Shown here: positions 8,795 to 17,963 of the stretch, piece by piece
How the letters are laid out: each line of letters starts with the position of its first letter
Numbering within the stretch: the first letter of the stretch is position 1
Assembly: GCA_963846315.1 (NCBI GenBank)
Contig: CAWJVM010000019.1
Span: forward strand, 1-64,000
Origin: RPQJ01 sp963846315
GTDB taxonomy: Bacteria; Pseudomonadota; Gammaproteobacteria; Steroidobacterales; Steroidobacteraceae
Length of the DNA: 64,000 nt
Direction of reading: 5' to 3'
Made by a program: the position numbers and the translations under genes
The notes under the pieces: model-generated
Told to the model about the DNA's origin: nothing
The model's input: only the letters and a program-made list of their open reading frames with translations
Database searches by the model: none

Positions 8795-10882
8795 ATGCAA
8801 CGCAGGAAAACGAAAGCAAAGTCGCCTCTGATCCGCCTGGTGGGCCTGGAGGCCGCCGTCGCAGCCGCGGGGGTCGCCGGCTCGCTCGCCGCCGTCGCTG
8901 CCCCCGGCGACCTGGATCCATCGTTCGGAGACGTCGGTCGCTATACCTCGACGACGCCGATGGGTGCGGCTCTCTGGTCCGTCGACCTGCAGCCAGACGA
9001 CGCCGTCGTGTTGGCGGGCGGCTTCGGCTACTGTGATTACTACTGCGACATACAGGATTTCACGTCGCGGCTGCTGCCTGCGGGCACCCCCGACGCATCG
9101 TTCGCTGCCGCTACGCTCAAGGACACCGTCGTCTACGACACGCTGCTGCAGGGTGACGGCAAGGTCGTCGCGGTCGGCAGGGCACTGCAGCCGGACGGCA
9201 ACTTCCAGCTTCAGGTCTTTCGCTTGCGTCCCGACGGGTCGCTGGATCCGGAGTTCGGCATCGGCGGTCTCGTGTTGATCGGCGCCACGTCCATGATGGT
9301 GTCTGGGCACTCGGTCATCGTCGACGGCGAGGGTCGCATCGTGATCGCGGGCAGTCGCGGCTCGTCGTTGCTCGTGGCTCGCTTGCTGTCGAATGGAGTG
9401 CTCGACGCCTCCTTCGGCACGGGCGGCGTATTCATTCCCCCCGCGCCTGGCATCGACTACGGTGACCCCCTCGTGCGGATTGCACTTGCTGGCGATGGTG
9501 GCTACCGCGTGTTGGCGAACGCGAGGACCGGGACGGCCAGTGCGACCTGCACCGTGCTGGCAGTCACCCAGGCTGGCGTAACCGATGCTGCGTTTGGCAC
9601 CAATGGCCTGGCGACCGTGCCGGAGACAGGGGGTGGGCGAGTCACGTGCAGTTCGTTCGCCGTGCAGCCCGATGGACGCGTGCTGCTGGGCGGGACGCGC
9701 GCGGGCACGGCGGGCTATGTCGGTCGGATGCTGTCGGGCGGCTCGATGGATGGTTCGTATACCGCGTCGGCTGCGACCAGCCGGCTGGCCTCGGTCAGTG
9801 CGATCGCCCAGGGTTCCGGCGGGTCGCTGTTCGTCGCGGGTGGTGAGGGTTCCGGACTGTCCGGCGCAGTGGTCGTGCGGCTGCTCGCGGACGGCACGCT
9901 CGATACCCTCTTCGGCCGCGCGGGCGCGACTCAGATCGACCTGCCGGCCAACCGCGCCAGCTTTCCCGTCATCGTCGACATGAAGGTGGTCCACGACGAC
10001 ATGCTCGTCGTGGCCGGCAACGGGTATGGCCAGTCCTACTACAACCCGCTCAAGTTCGTCGCCCGGTTGCTCGGCAATGGGGCCGCCGGCGGGCCGGGTG
10101 TGCTCGGCCTCAAGGCGGCTCGTGTCGTCGCTCCGGAAGGCAGCCCGGCCACGGTGGCGGTCCAACGGGTTGGCGGTAGCGTCGGCGCGGTCGCCGTCAC
10201 GTACCAGACCCGCGATCTCGATTCCGATCCGCCCGCCATGGCAGGACTCGACTACACGACGTCGGCGGGGCGACTCACTTGGGCGGATGGCGACACGAGT
10301 GACCGGGAGATCGCGATACCAATCGCCGCCGATGCGGTGGCCGAGCTGCCGGAGTTCTTCGAGGTCGTACTCGAGTCCCCTGAGGGCGGAGCGGGGCTGG
10401 GAGCGTACGGCATGGACGTGGAGGTCGCCGGCGACGGGTTCCCGGCTGGGCAGTTCTCGTTCGCGACGAGCTTCACGGAAACCAGCGAGGGCGCGCAGGC
10501 ATCCATCATCGTGCAGCGCGATTTCTATGCCATCGGTGCGGTTTCGGTCACGGTACGGGTCGCGGGCGGCACGGCCGTTCCGGGCAAGGACTTCGCCAGT
10601 CCCGGCAGCGACTCGGCCTGGCAGGACGTCGTGCTCTCGTGGCCTGACGGTGACACCTCGGCGCGGTTGGTCGCCTTCCCGACCCACCCCGACAAGCGCG
10701 ATGAGAAAACTGAAACGGTGATCTTCGAGCTTGCATCACCCACGGGCGGCGCAGTGCTGGGTGCGAACAAGCAGGCGACGGTCGTCATTTCCAACATGGC
10801 CAAGCCAGGTGGCGGAGGCGGGAGCTTCGGCTGGCTCGGCGCAATCCTGTTGGGGCTGTGGGGCGCCTGGCGACGCCGCTGA
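8795..10882 (+). CDS. Delta-60 repeat / Calx-beta surface protein with GlyGly-CTERM tail
   Basis: Predicted exported 695-aa protein. After an N-terminal hydrophobic segment come repeats of the delta-60 type, each with a LDxxFG core (DLDPSFG, SLDPEFG, VLDASFG, TLDTLFG), spanning about residues 30-420. Two Calx-beta-like modules follow (about 430-670, with DYTTSAGRLTWADGDTS and the related DFASPGS...WPDGDTSAR). The C-terminus has a Gly-rich linker, the helix WLGAILLGLWGAW and RRR, matching the GlyGly-CTERM sorting signal recognised by rhombosortase. ATG 8795 has AGGAG 7 nt upstream; an ATG at 8765 has GGAG directly against it with no spacing. Probable role: a cell-surface or released repeat protein with Ca-binding modules. 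Confidence 0.82.
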   Translation: MQRRKTKAKSPLIRLVGLEAAVAAAGVAGSLAAVAAPGDLDPSFGDVGRYTSTTPMGAALWSVDLQPDDAVVLAGGFGYCDYYCDIQDFTSRLLPAGTPDASFAAATLKDTVVYDTLLQGDGKVVAVGRALQPDGNFQLQVFRLRPDGSLDPEFGIGGLVLIGATSMMVSGHSVIVDGEGRIVIAGSRGSSLLVARLLSNGVLDASFGTGGVFIPPAPGIDYGDPLVRIALAGDGGYRVLANARTGTASATCTVLAVTQAGVTDAAFGTNGLATVPETGGGRVTCSSFAVQPDGRVLLGGTRAGTAGYVGRMLSGGSMDGSYTASAATSRLASVSAIAQGSGGSLFVAGGEGSGLSGAVVVRLLADGTLDTLFGRAGATQIDLPANRASFPVIVDMKVVHDDMLVVAGNGYGQSYYNPLKFVARLLGNGAAGGPGVLGLKAARVVAPEGSPATVAVQRVGGSVGAVAVTYQTRDLDSDPPAMAGLDYTTSAGRLTWADGDTSDREIAIPIAADAVAELPEFFEVVLESPEGGAGLGAYGMDVEVAGDGFPAGQFSFATSFTETSEGAQASIIVQRDFYAIGAVSVTVRVAGGTAVPGKDFASPGSDSAWQDVVLSWPDGDTSARLVAFPTHPDKRDEKTETVIFELASPTGGAVLGANKQATVVISNMAKPGGGGGSFGWLGAILLGLWGAWRRR

Positions 10883-10929
10883 TCCCGGTAACGTCAACGT
10901 CAACGTCGGCGGAGGACTAAAATGGGCCG

Positions 10930-13221
10930 ATGGAATCCCCATCAGCCCATTCTCAAAGCAGCGACTGCTGCAGCCCACCGGCGGCCGTTCCGGTCGTCGA
11001 GCAGGTACCCGTCGCCGATCTGGGTGCGCCAGCGGCAAGCTGCTGCCACGCGGCCAGTGCCACAGGAGACGTGATTGCAAGCACCGCTGCGCGATCGCTC
11101 GCGCCAGGTGACGTGCTCTATGTCTGCCCGATGTGCCCCGGCGTCGAGAGCGCCGTCCCCGGCGCCTGCCCCAGCTGCGGCATGGCGCTCGAGCGCGCCA
11201 TGCCGGTGGCCATGGGCCAGGACGATCCAGAGTTGCTCGATATGCAACGACGGTTCCGCTGGGCGCTCGCATTCACCGTGCCGCTCGTGGTAGTCGCGAT
11301 GGGTGGCATGCTCGGTGGGTTGCCGCCTGCGCTGGCCGGACCCAGCAGCGGGTGGCTGCAGTTTGCGTTGGCCACACCCGTCGTCCTCTGGTGCGGCGCG
11401 CCGTTACTGCAGCGCGGCTGGACGTCGCTGCGGCTGCGCCGATTCAACATGTTCACGCTGATCGGACTCGGTGTGGCCGTGGCGTATGGGTTCAGTGCCG
11501 TGGCCGCGATGTTCCCCCGGGTCGTGCCGCATGCGTTCCGCCACGGCGAAACGACGGGCCTGTACTTCGAGTCCGCCGCGATGATCGTCACACTCGTGCT
11601 GCTCGGCCAGGTGCTCGAGCTGCGCGCGCGACAGAAGACGGGGACTGCGCTGCGGGCGCTGCTCGATCTCGTGCCGCGCAAGGCGCACCGGATCGAGCCC
11701 GGCGGCACCGAGGCAGAAGTCGAACTCTCCCACGTTCACGTCGGCGACACCTTGCGCGTGCGCCCGGGTGAACGAATTCCCGTCGATGGTACGGTGCTCG
11801 AAGGCGCGGGGGCCGTCGACGAGTCGATGCTCACCGGCGAGTCGATCCCGGTCGACAAGGCGCCCGGCGCTGCCTTGATCGGCGGCACCGTCAGCGGCGG
11901 GAGTGCCTTCGTCATGCGTGCCGACCGCGTCGGCGGCGCCACGCTGCTGGCGCAGATCGTGCAGACCGTCGCCGACGCGCAGCGCAGCCGGGCGCCGGTG
12001 CAGGCGTTGGCCGACCGTGTGTCGTCGTGGTTCGTGCCGACCGTGATCGCCGTCGCCGTCATCGCTGCGATCATCTGGATGAGTGTCGGACCACAGCCGC
12101 GGCTTGCGTTTGCGCTCGTCGTGGCGGTCAGCACCCTGATTATTGCGTGCCCGTGCGCACTGGGCCTGGCGACCCCCATGTCCATGACGGTCGCCTTGGG
12201 TCGCGGCGCCCAGGCCGGCGTGCTGTTCCGCAACGCGGATGCGCTCGAGCGGCTCGAGCACGTCGACACGCTGGTGTTCGACAAGACCGGCACGCTCACG
12301 CACGGTCGACCCGAAGTCGTGACGGTGCTGCCCGTCGACGGCGTACCTGAGAACGAGCTGATGCGTTTCGCTGCGAGTCTCGAGCAGGCGAGCGAGCACC
12401 CGCTGGGGCAGGCCATCGTGCGGCATGCGCTCGCGCGTGGGCTACGCCTGGGGCGCAGTTACGGTTTCGAGGCATTTCCCGGCGCCGGCGCTGCCGGCGT
12501 CGTGCAGTTACGCAAGGTGCTGGTCGGCAACGAGGCCCTGCTGCAATCGGAGCGCATCGACCCGGGTTCGCTGGTCACCGAGGCAGGTCATTTGCGCGAA
12601 CACGGCCAGACCGTGGTGTTCGTTGCAGTGGACGGCCAACCGATCGGGCTGATCTCGCTCGCGGATCCGCTCAGGCAAGAGGCATGGGACGTGGTCAAGT
12701 CGCTGCACGACCTCGGCGTGCGCGTCGTACTCGTCTCCGGCGACCACGTGACATCGGCACGGGCAATCGCCGAACAGGCGGGCATCAAGGAATTCCACGG
12801 CGGCGTCGATCCGGCCGGCAAGGCGGAGATGGTGCAACTGCTGCGCGCCGAAGGACGCGTAGTGGCCATGGCGGGCGATGGCATCAATGATGCGCCGGCG
12901 CTCGCCGTCGCCGATTCCGGCATCGCGATGGGCGCCGGGACGGACGTGGCGAAACAGACGGCCGGCGTCGTGCTGGTGAGCAACGATTTGCGGGGCCTGG
13001 TCCGCGCTTTCCGGCTCAGCGAGAAGACGATGCGGAACGTGCGCCAGAACCTCTGGTTCGCGTTCGGTTACAACGCGCTAGGCGTGCCGCTCGCGGCGGG
13101 CGTGCTGTACCCGATTTTCGGCTGGTTGCTCTCGCCGTGGATCGCCGCAGCCGCGATGTCGCTGAGTTCGGTCAGCGTCATCTCGAACGCGCTCCGGTTG
13201 CGCCGGGCCAAGCTCGACTGA
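10930..13221 (+). CDS. copA: Cu(I)-type P1B ATPase with N-terminal heavy-metal-binding domain
   Basis: ATP-driven copper exporter of the inner membrane, 763 aa. The N-terminus lacks the usual GMxCxxC ferredoxin-like domains. It carries instead a Cys-rich start (DCCSPP, SCCH) and a CPMCPGVES...CPSCGM module (about residues 63-88). Core motifs are complete: TGES near residue 302, the intramembrane CPC near 407, DKTGTLT near 451, SEHPLG near 487 and GDGINDAP near 650. The last helices contain NLWFAFGYNALG and MSLSS, the residues expected for Cu+ (P1B-1) specificity. It lies downstream of cusCBA on the same strand and shares the same metal-binding module with CusB. GGAGG is 14 nt upstream of the ATG, a rather long spacing. 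Confidence 0.92.
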   Translation: MESPSAHSQSSDCCSPPAAVPVVEQVPVADLGAPAASCCHAASATGDVIASTAARSLAPGDVLYVCPMCPGVESAVPGACPSCGMALERAMPVAMGQDDPELLDMQRRFRWALAFTVPLVVVAMGGMLGGLPPALAGPSSGWLQFALATPVVLWCGAPLLQRGWTSLRLRRFNMFTLIGLGVAVAYGFSAVAAMFPRVVPHAFRHGETTGLYFESAAMIVTLVLLGQVLELRARQKTGTALRALLDLVPRKAHRIEPGGTEAEVELSHVHVGDTLRVRPGERIPVDGTVLEGAGAVDESMLTGESIPVDKAPGAALIGGTVSGGSAFVMRADRVGGATLLAQIVQTVADAQRSRAPVQALADRVSSWFVPTVIAVAVIAAIIWMSVGPQPRLAFALVVAVSTLIIACPCALGLATPMSMTVALGRGAQAGVLFRNADALERLEHVDTLVFDKTGTLTHGRPEVVTVLPVDGVPENELMRFAASLEQASEHPLGQAIVRHALARGLRLGRSYGFEAFPGAGAAGVVQLRKVLVGNEALLQSERIDPGSLVTEAGHLREHGQTVVFVAVDGQPIGLISLADPLRQEAWDVVKSLHDLGVRVVLVSGDHVTSARAIAEQAGIKEFHGGVDPAGKAEMVQLLRAEGRVVAMAGDGINDAPALAVADSGIAMGAGTDVAKQTAGVVLVSNDLRGLVRAFRLSEKTMRNVRQNLWFAFGYNALGVPLAAGVLYPIFGWLLSPWIAAAAMSLSSVSVISNALRLRRAKLD

Positions 13222-13233
13222 CAGTCGTTTGTT
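13215..13233 (+). terminator. Weak hairpin with T-rich tail at the end of copA
   Basis: CGACT-GAC-AGTCG followed by TTTGTT, overlapping the copA stop codon. The stem is only 5 bp with a 3-nt loop, so termination would be inefficient at best. Confidence 0.3.
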
Positions 13234-13244
13234 ACCATCGGCTC

Positions 13245-14354
13245 ATGAGCAAGACCCTCGATTCAAACCCGCGCCGCGACGGCTACCGCATGCCCGGCGA
13301 GTTCGAGCCGCATTCCGGCTGCTGGTTGCTGTGGCCCGAGCGCCCTGACAACTGGCGGCTCGGCGCCAAGCCGGCGCAGCACGCCTTCGTGGCACTCGCG
13401 AATGCGATCGCGGGCAGCGAGCCCGTCACCGTCGGCGTTTCCGCTCGGCAGTACGCCAATGCCCGCCGGCAGTTGCCGGCAGCGGTGCGCGTGATCGAAC
13501 TGTCGAACAACGATGCCTGGGCGCGCGACGTCTGCCCGACCTTTGTCGTCAACGACCGGGGCGGCCTGCGCGGCATCGACTGGCAGTTCAATGCCTGGGG
13601 CGGCCTGCAGGGGGGGCTCTACTTTCCGTGGGACCGCGACGATGCGATCGCGCAGAAGGTCATCGAGGTCGAAGGCTGCGACCGCTACCGCGCGCCATTC
13701 ATCCTCGAAGGCGGCTCGATCCACGTCGATGGCCAGGGCACGCTGATCACGACGGAAGAGTGCCTGCTCAATTCCAACCGCAACCCGCACCTGTCGCGGG
13801 CGGAGATCGAGACCCAGCTCAAGCGCTACTTTAACGTCGAAGTGATCGTCTGGCTCGGCAAGGGCGTGCACCTCGACGAGACCGATGGCCACGTCGACAA
13901 TCTCTGTGCCTACGTGCGCCCCGCCGAGGTGGTCCTGACCTGGACCAGCGACCGCAATGATCCGCAGTACGAAATCTCGCGCGATGCCTACGAGCGGTTG
14001 CGAGACGCGCGCGACGCGCGCGGTCGTCGTTTCAAGGTGCACAAGCTGCAGCAACCCGGTCCGCTGCAGATGACGGCCGAAGAGGCGGCAGGTGTCGACA
14101 TTGCCGAGGGTTCGCAACCGCGCGCGGCTGGCCACCGGCTGGCGGCGTCGTACGTCAACTTCTACATTGGCAATCGGCGCGTCGTCGTGCCGCAGCTCGA
14201 CCCACGTCGCGACCGGGACGCCCTGCGCAAGCTCAAGGACCTGTTTCCGCGGCATGAGGTCGTCGCCGTTCCGGGCCGGGAAATCCTGCTCGGCGGCGGC
14301 AATGTCCATTGCGTCACGCAGCAAGTCCCGCTGGCACGCGATCGTCGCCGCTGA
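13245..14354 (+). CDS. aguA: Agmatine deiminase
   Basis: Hydrolyses agmatine to N-carbamoylputrescine and ammonia in the arginine-decarboxylase route to putrescine. The 369-aa product has the family signature LLWPERPDNWR near the N-terminus, WARDVCPTF, the HLDETDGHVDNL segment with the catalytic His and Asp, and GGGNVHC near residue 350 containing the catalytic Cys. The length matches bacterial AguA. ATG 13245 is chosen because an upstream extension would overlap the end of copA. It is followed after 8 nt by the polyphosphate kinase gene, so the two are probably co-transcribed. No N-carbamoylputrescine amidohydrolase (aguB) is adjacent. Confidence 0.93.
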   Translation: MSKTLDSNPRRDGYRMPGEFEPHSGCWLLWPERPDNWRLGAKPAQHAFVALANAIAGSEPVTVGVSARQYANARRQLPAAVRVIELSNNDAWARDVCPTFVVNDRGGLRGIDWQFNAWGGLQGGLYFPWDRDDAIAQKVIEVEGCDRYRAPFILEGGSIHVDGQGTLITTEECLLNSNRNPHLSRAEIETQLKRYFNVEVIVWLGKGVHLDETDGHVDNLCAYVRPAEVVLTWTSDRNDPQYEISRDAYERLRDARDARGRRFKVHKLQQPGPLQMTAEEAAGVDIAEGSQPRAAGHRLAASYVNFYIGNRRVVVPQLDPRRDRDALRKLKDLFPRHEVVAVPGREILLGGGNVHCVTQQVPLARDRRR

Positions 14355-14362
14355 GGTGTGCC

Positions 14363-15865
14363 ATGGCCACGACACGCCGGCTGCATGAAGCACTGAGCGG
14401 ACGCCGCCTGACGCGGCTCGAGTACGAGCACGCGTTGCCCACACTGCAGGATGCGCTGCTCGATGCGCAGTTCTCCTTGCGGCGATCGGGCAAGCATGCC
14501 GTGGTGCTGATCGTGACCGGCATTCCGGCGGCCGGCCGCAGCGAAGTCGTCAACGAACTGCTCGGCTGGCTCGATCCAAAGTTCGCCACGGTCTACGGCT
14601 TTCATGCGCCCAGCGACGACGAGCGCGAACGTCCAACGCTCTGGCGTTACTGGCAGCTCATGCCGCCGCACGGCCGCATCGCCATCCTGCACGGTGGCTG
14701 GTATCAGGAGCTGCTGCTCGGCGCCGCGGGTCTCGGCGCCAGGACCGTGTCGCGCCCGGCACAACTGCGTCGAGGTGTGGAGCGCGTGCGGCAGCTCGAA
14801 CGGATGCTGGTGCGAGACGGCGTCGTATTGTGCAAGGTGCACCTGCACGTCTCGCCCGGGACGCAGCAGAAACGTCTCGCCAAGTTGCAGGCAAGCAAAG
14901 TCACGCGCTGGCGGGTGACGAAAGAGGATCGCTGGCTGGCACGGAACTACCATTCCGTAGAGCGAGCCTTCGAACGCACGCTGGCCGCCACCGACCAGCC
15001 CCTCGCGCCGTGGCACGTCGTGGACGGCACCGACCGCCAGCATCGTGCGCTCGAAGTGGGGCGCCAGTTGCTGGCCGCACTCCAGCACGCAGGCAAGCCT
15101 TTGCCTGGCGCGAAGAACGCTCCCAGGAGTGCGGGGGCGATCACGACCGCTGGGCCTCGTACCGCGACGAAGCCGCCGGGTGAGGCACCCAGCGACGACG
15201 AGTACGACGCGGAGCTCGAGCGGCTGCAGGGCAGGCTCGCGTTGCTGTCGCGGCGCAAGCAATTCGAGCGACACGCGGTCGTCGTTGCTTGCGAAGGCAT
15301 GGATGCCGCTGGCAAGGGTGGGGCGATCCGGCGCGTCACGGCTGCGCTAGATGCGCGCCAGTTCCGCGTGGTGCCGATTTCGGCCCCGACACCCGACGAA
15401 CTGGCGCGGCCCTACCTCTGGCGTTTCTGGCTCAACGTGCCACCGCGCGGCACCTACACGATCTTCGATCGTAGCTGGTATGGGCGCGTCCTCGTCGAGC
15501 GGGTGCGGGGGTTTGCGAAGGCGCCTGATTGGCAGCGCGCCTATGACGAGATCAACGAGTTCGAGCGCCAGCTCACCGAGCACCGCATCATCGTGGCGAA
15601 GTTCTGGCTGGCGATGAGCCGCGAAGAGCAGCTCGAGCGCTTTGCGGAGCGTGACCGCGATCCGCTCAAGCGCTTCAAGGTCGACCCCGAGGACTGGGCC
15701 AACCGCAAGCACTGGATCGCGTACCAGCGTGCCGCGCAGGACATGCTGGCGCGCACCGACACGCGGCATGCACCCTGGGCGTTGGTGCCCGCCGACGACA
15801 AGCGCTACGCGCGCCTCGCTGTGCTGCATGCGCTCGGCGATCGCATCGAAGCCGCGCTCGGCTGA
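14363..15865 (+). CDS. pap: Two-domain PPK2-family polyphosphate:AMP phosphotransferase
   Basis: Transfers phosphate from polyphosphate to AMP (class II PPK2). The 500-aa protein contains two tandem PPK2 domains. In the second (about residues 280-500) the Walker A loop is canonical (EGMDAAGKGG), as is the FDRSWYGRVLVERV lid/Walker B motif. In the first (about 20-225) the loop reads GIPAAGRSEV and the second motif LHGGWYQELL, so the catalytic Lys and Asp are replaced and the domain is probably structural. ATG 14363 follows GAGGTG at a good distance. It lies between aguA and an ATP-grasp gene. Confidence 0.88.
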   Translation: MATTRRLHEALSGRRLTRLEYEHALPTLQDALLDAQFSLRRSGKHAVVLIVTGIPAAGRSEVVNELLGWLDPKFATVYGFHAPSDDERERPTLWRYWQLMPPHGRIAILHGGWYQELLLGAAGLGARTVSRPAQLRRGVERVRQLERMLVRDGVVLCKVHLHVSPGTQQKRLAKLQASKVTRWRVTKEDRWLARNYHSVERAFERTLAATDQPLAPWHVVDGTDRQHRALEVGRQLLAALQHAGKPLPGAKNAPRSAGAITTAGPRTATKPPGEAPSDDEYDAELERLQGRLALLSRRKQFERHAVVVACEGMDAAGKGGAIRRVTAALDARQFRVVPISAPTPDELARPYLWRFWLNVPPRGTYTIFDRSWYGRVLVERVRGFAKAPDWQRAYDEINEFERQLTEHRIIVAKFWLAMSREEQLERFAERDRDPLKRFKVDPEDWANRKHWIAYQRAAQDMLARTDTRHAPWALVPADDKRYARLAVLHALGDRIEAALG

Positions 15866-15890
15866 GCGCACAAGACCCCTGGAGACCGCC

Positions 15891-16811
15891 TTGCCGCACA
15901 TTGCCCTGGTGAGCGCGTTCGAGGCGCTCGCGCTCGATGAAGACATGCCGCCGCTCGTGGACGCGCTCGCGCGCCTGGGCGCAACCGTGTCGACGCCGTG
16001 CTGGGACGATGCGGCCGTGGACTGGTCGTCGTTCGACCTCGCGTTGCTGCGTTCGACATGGAATTACGTCGAGCACATCGACGAGTTCCGCGCGTGGACG
16101 CGGCGGTGTGCTCAGCAGACCCGGCTGTTCAATCCGCCAGAGGTCGTGAACTGGAACACCGACAAGCACTACCTCGCGCACCTGCATCGCGCCGGCGTGC
16201 CGGTCGTGCCGTCACGGTTCGTCGAGCCCGGCGAGAATCCCCAGGCTGCGCTGCAGCACTTCCTGACGGGTGCTGCGGATTCGCTGAATGCCGGGCGTGC
16301 CGTGGGGTTCGACCAGTTCGTGATCAAGCCGTCGATCGGCGCGGGATCGCGTGATACGGCCCGTTACCTTCGCACCGATGCAGATCGCGCGCTCGCGCAC
16401 CTGGCGCGGCTCGTCGTCGACGAGCGGCGCAGCGCGCTGCTGCAGCCTTACCTGGCAAGCGTCGATGAGGTGGGGGAGACAGCACTCATCTATTTCGGGG
16501 GCCAGGCCAGTCATGCGATCCGCAAGGGTCCGTTGCTGCAGTTGGACTCAGCACTGGTCGCAGGGCTTTTTGCGCCAGAAGAGATCACCGCGCGGCAAGC
16601 GGGTGCCGACGAGCATGCGCTGGCGGCGGCGGCTCATTTGGCGATTCCGTTCGACCCACCGTTGTATGCGCGCATCGACATGATCCGCGACGACCGGGGA
16701 GGGGCGGTCATCCTCGAACTCGAGCTGACCGAGCCCTCGATGTTCTTTGCTCACGCCCCAGGCAGCGCCGACCGGCTCGCGGTGCTCCTGCTCGCTCGCG
16801 CGTCAGGCTAG
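15891..16811 (+). CDS. ATP-grasp domain protein (glutathione synthase/RimK-like)
   Basis: Predicted cytosolic ATP-dependent carboxylate-amine ligase of 306 aa, substrate unknown. The N-terminal part (LVSAFEALALDEDMPPLVDAL, LLRSTWNYVEHIDEF) is the pre-ATP-grasp domain. FVIKPSIGAGSRDT is the Lys/Gly-rich ATP-binding loop and ARIDMIRD...ILELELTEPSMFF holds the metal-binding acidic residues. The start is probably TTG 15891, which has GGAG (15881-15884) 6 nt upstream; no ATG lies in frame between the previous gene and the conserved region. Its stop overlaps the stop of the convergent DUF3570 gene by 2-3 nt. Confidence 0.78.
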   Translation: MPHIALVSAFEALALDEDMPPLVDALARLGATVSTPCWDDAAVDWSSFDLALLRSTWNYVEHIDEFRAWTRRCAQQTRLFNPPEVVNWNTDKHYLAHLHRAGVPVVPSRFVEPGENPQAALQHFLTGAADSLNAGRAVGFDQFVIKPSIGAGSRDTARYLRTDADRALAHLARLVVDERRSALLQPYLASVDEVGETALIYFGGQASHAIRKGPLLQLDSALVAGLFAPEEITARQAGADEHALAAAAHLAIPFDPPLYARIDMIRDDRGGAVILELELTEPSMFFAHAPGSADRLAVLLLARASG

Positions 16812-17953
16812 AACCAGCCCGAGATGAACAGGCGGAACACGTCGGCGTCGAAGCTGTAAAGCTCCTCCGTGCCGGGTGCGCCACCGGTGCGAATGTCGCG
16901 GAAGTCGTCGTACTGGTAATTGATGCGGTCGTAGAACAGGTTCACGGTCGAGCGTTGAATGCGGTCCCAGCCGATCGAAGGCAGTTCGTAGGTCGCGCCC
17001 AGGCTGAACATGTGGCTGGTGAACGTGCTCAGTTCCTTGTCGCGGGCCAGGAAGTTCTGCGCGTCGGCACGCGGGAAGAGGTCGGAATAGAAATCTGCCG
17101 CGGACTGGTCGTACCAGCGATAGCCGGCCTCGAAGATCCAGCGCTTGCCCCAGGGGTGCGTGTAGCCGAGCGACACCGTGTTGGCGTCGATGCCCCACGT
17201 GTCGGTGTAGTAACGGTATTCGCCGTGGACGGCGGCGCGATAGGGCAGGAAAAACCGCGCGTTGATCGCGACCGCGTTACTGGTGCGAGTGTGCGGATAC
17301 AGCTCGGGCTGGAAAGAGAACCCGCGCGCACTGGTGTCGTCCAGGTAGCGCACTGAGCGATACGGGTTGTTGAGAAATCCCTCGTCGGTGATCACTTCGT
17401 AGTTGAGGCCGGCCATCAGCCGCGGCGTCACGATCTGCTGCAGGCCGAAGCGGTAATTGCGGCGATCGACGCTCTCCTCGAACGCGTTGTCGCCGTTCTT
17501 GCGTACTTCGTCCCAGCCCTGGCTGAAGCCGAACGACACGGTCGTCAGGTCGCCGAAGAAGTCCTGGCTCACGTCGAAGGTCGCCGTGTTGGCGGTGTAG
17601 TCGCTTTCGTCGCTCAGCGTGTAGCTCACGCTGTACTGGGTCTTGCCCTGCAGGATGTCGAACGCGAGGCTGCCCTGCGTGCGTTCTTCCGTGTACGGGC
17701 TCGCCGTCGTCATCACGTCGATCGACGCGCTCGACACCATGTCCATGTAGTAGTTGGCCGAGACCGAGTACTTCTCGGCGAACTTCTTGCGCAGCAGCAA
17801 GGACGGCCCGTCGATGGTGACGCCGCCGCCTTCGTAGCGGTGGTACATCGCGTCGGCGCGGTCGTCCGGCAACACGGCGGCCTGCGCAGCGCTGCCCGCT
17901 ACCAGCGCCAGGGCGGTGAGCGCAAGGAGTCGAATCGTGCGGCGAGGGATCAT
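16808..17953 (-). CDS. DUF3570 outer-membrane beta-barrel protein
   Basis: Predicted 381-aa exported protein with a cleavable signal peptide (LLALTALALVAGSAAQA). The rest is rich in alternating aromatic/polar beta strands and ends in Phe (LFISGWF), the usual C-terminal signal for BAM-dependent barrels. It matches the DUF3570 family in start (DDRADAMYHRYEGGGVTIDGPS) and length. ATG 17953 has GAGG about 10 nt upstream. It is the last gene of the leftward operon, 10 nt after the DUF4266 gene; these two families commonly occur together. It may be the outer-membrane partner of the small lipoprotein; the function is not established. Confidence 0.85.
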   Translation of the reverse strand: MIPRRTIRLLALTALALVAGSAAQAAVLPDDRADAMYHRYEGGGVTIDGPSLLLRKKFAEKYSVSANYYMDMVSSASIDVMTTASPYTEERTQGSLAFDILQGKTQYSVSYTLSDESDYTANTATFDVSQDFFGDLTTVSFGFSQGWDEVRKNGDNAFEESVDRRNYRFGLQQIVTPRLMAGLNYEVITDEGFLNNPYRSVRYLDDTSARGFSFQPELYPHTRTSNAVAINARFFLPYRAAVHGEYRYYTDTWGIDANTVSLGYTHPWGKRWIFEAGYRWYDQSAADFYSDLFPRADAQNFLARDKELSTFTSHMFSLGATYELPSIGWDRIQRSTVNLFYDRINYQYDDFRDIRTGGAPGTEELYSFDADVFRLFISGWF

Positions 17954-17963
17954 CCGTGGCGCC

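Noticed and set aside
10888..10907. Triple AACGTC repeat before copA as an operator
   Set aside because: Only three short units in a 50-bp gap; likely chance or simple slippage.
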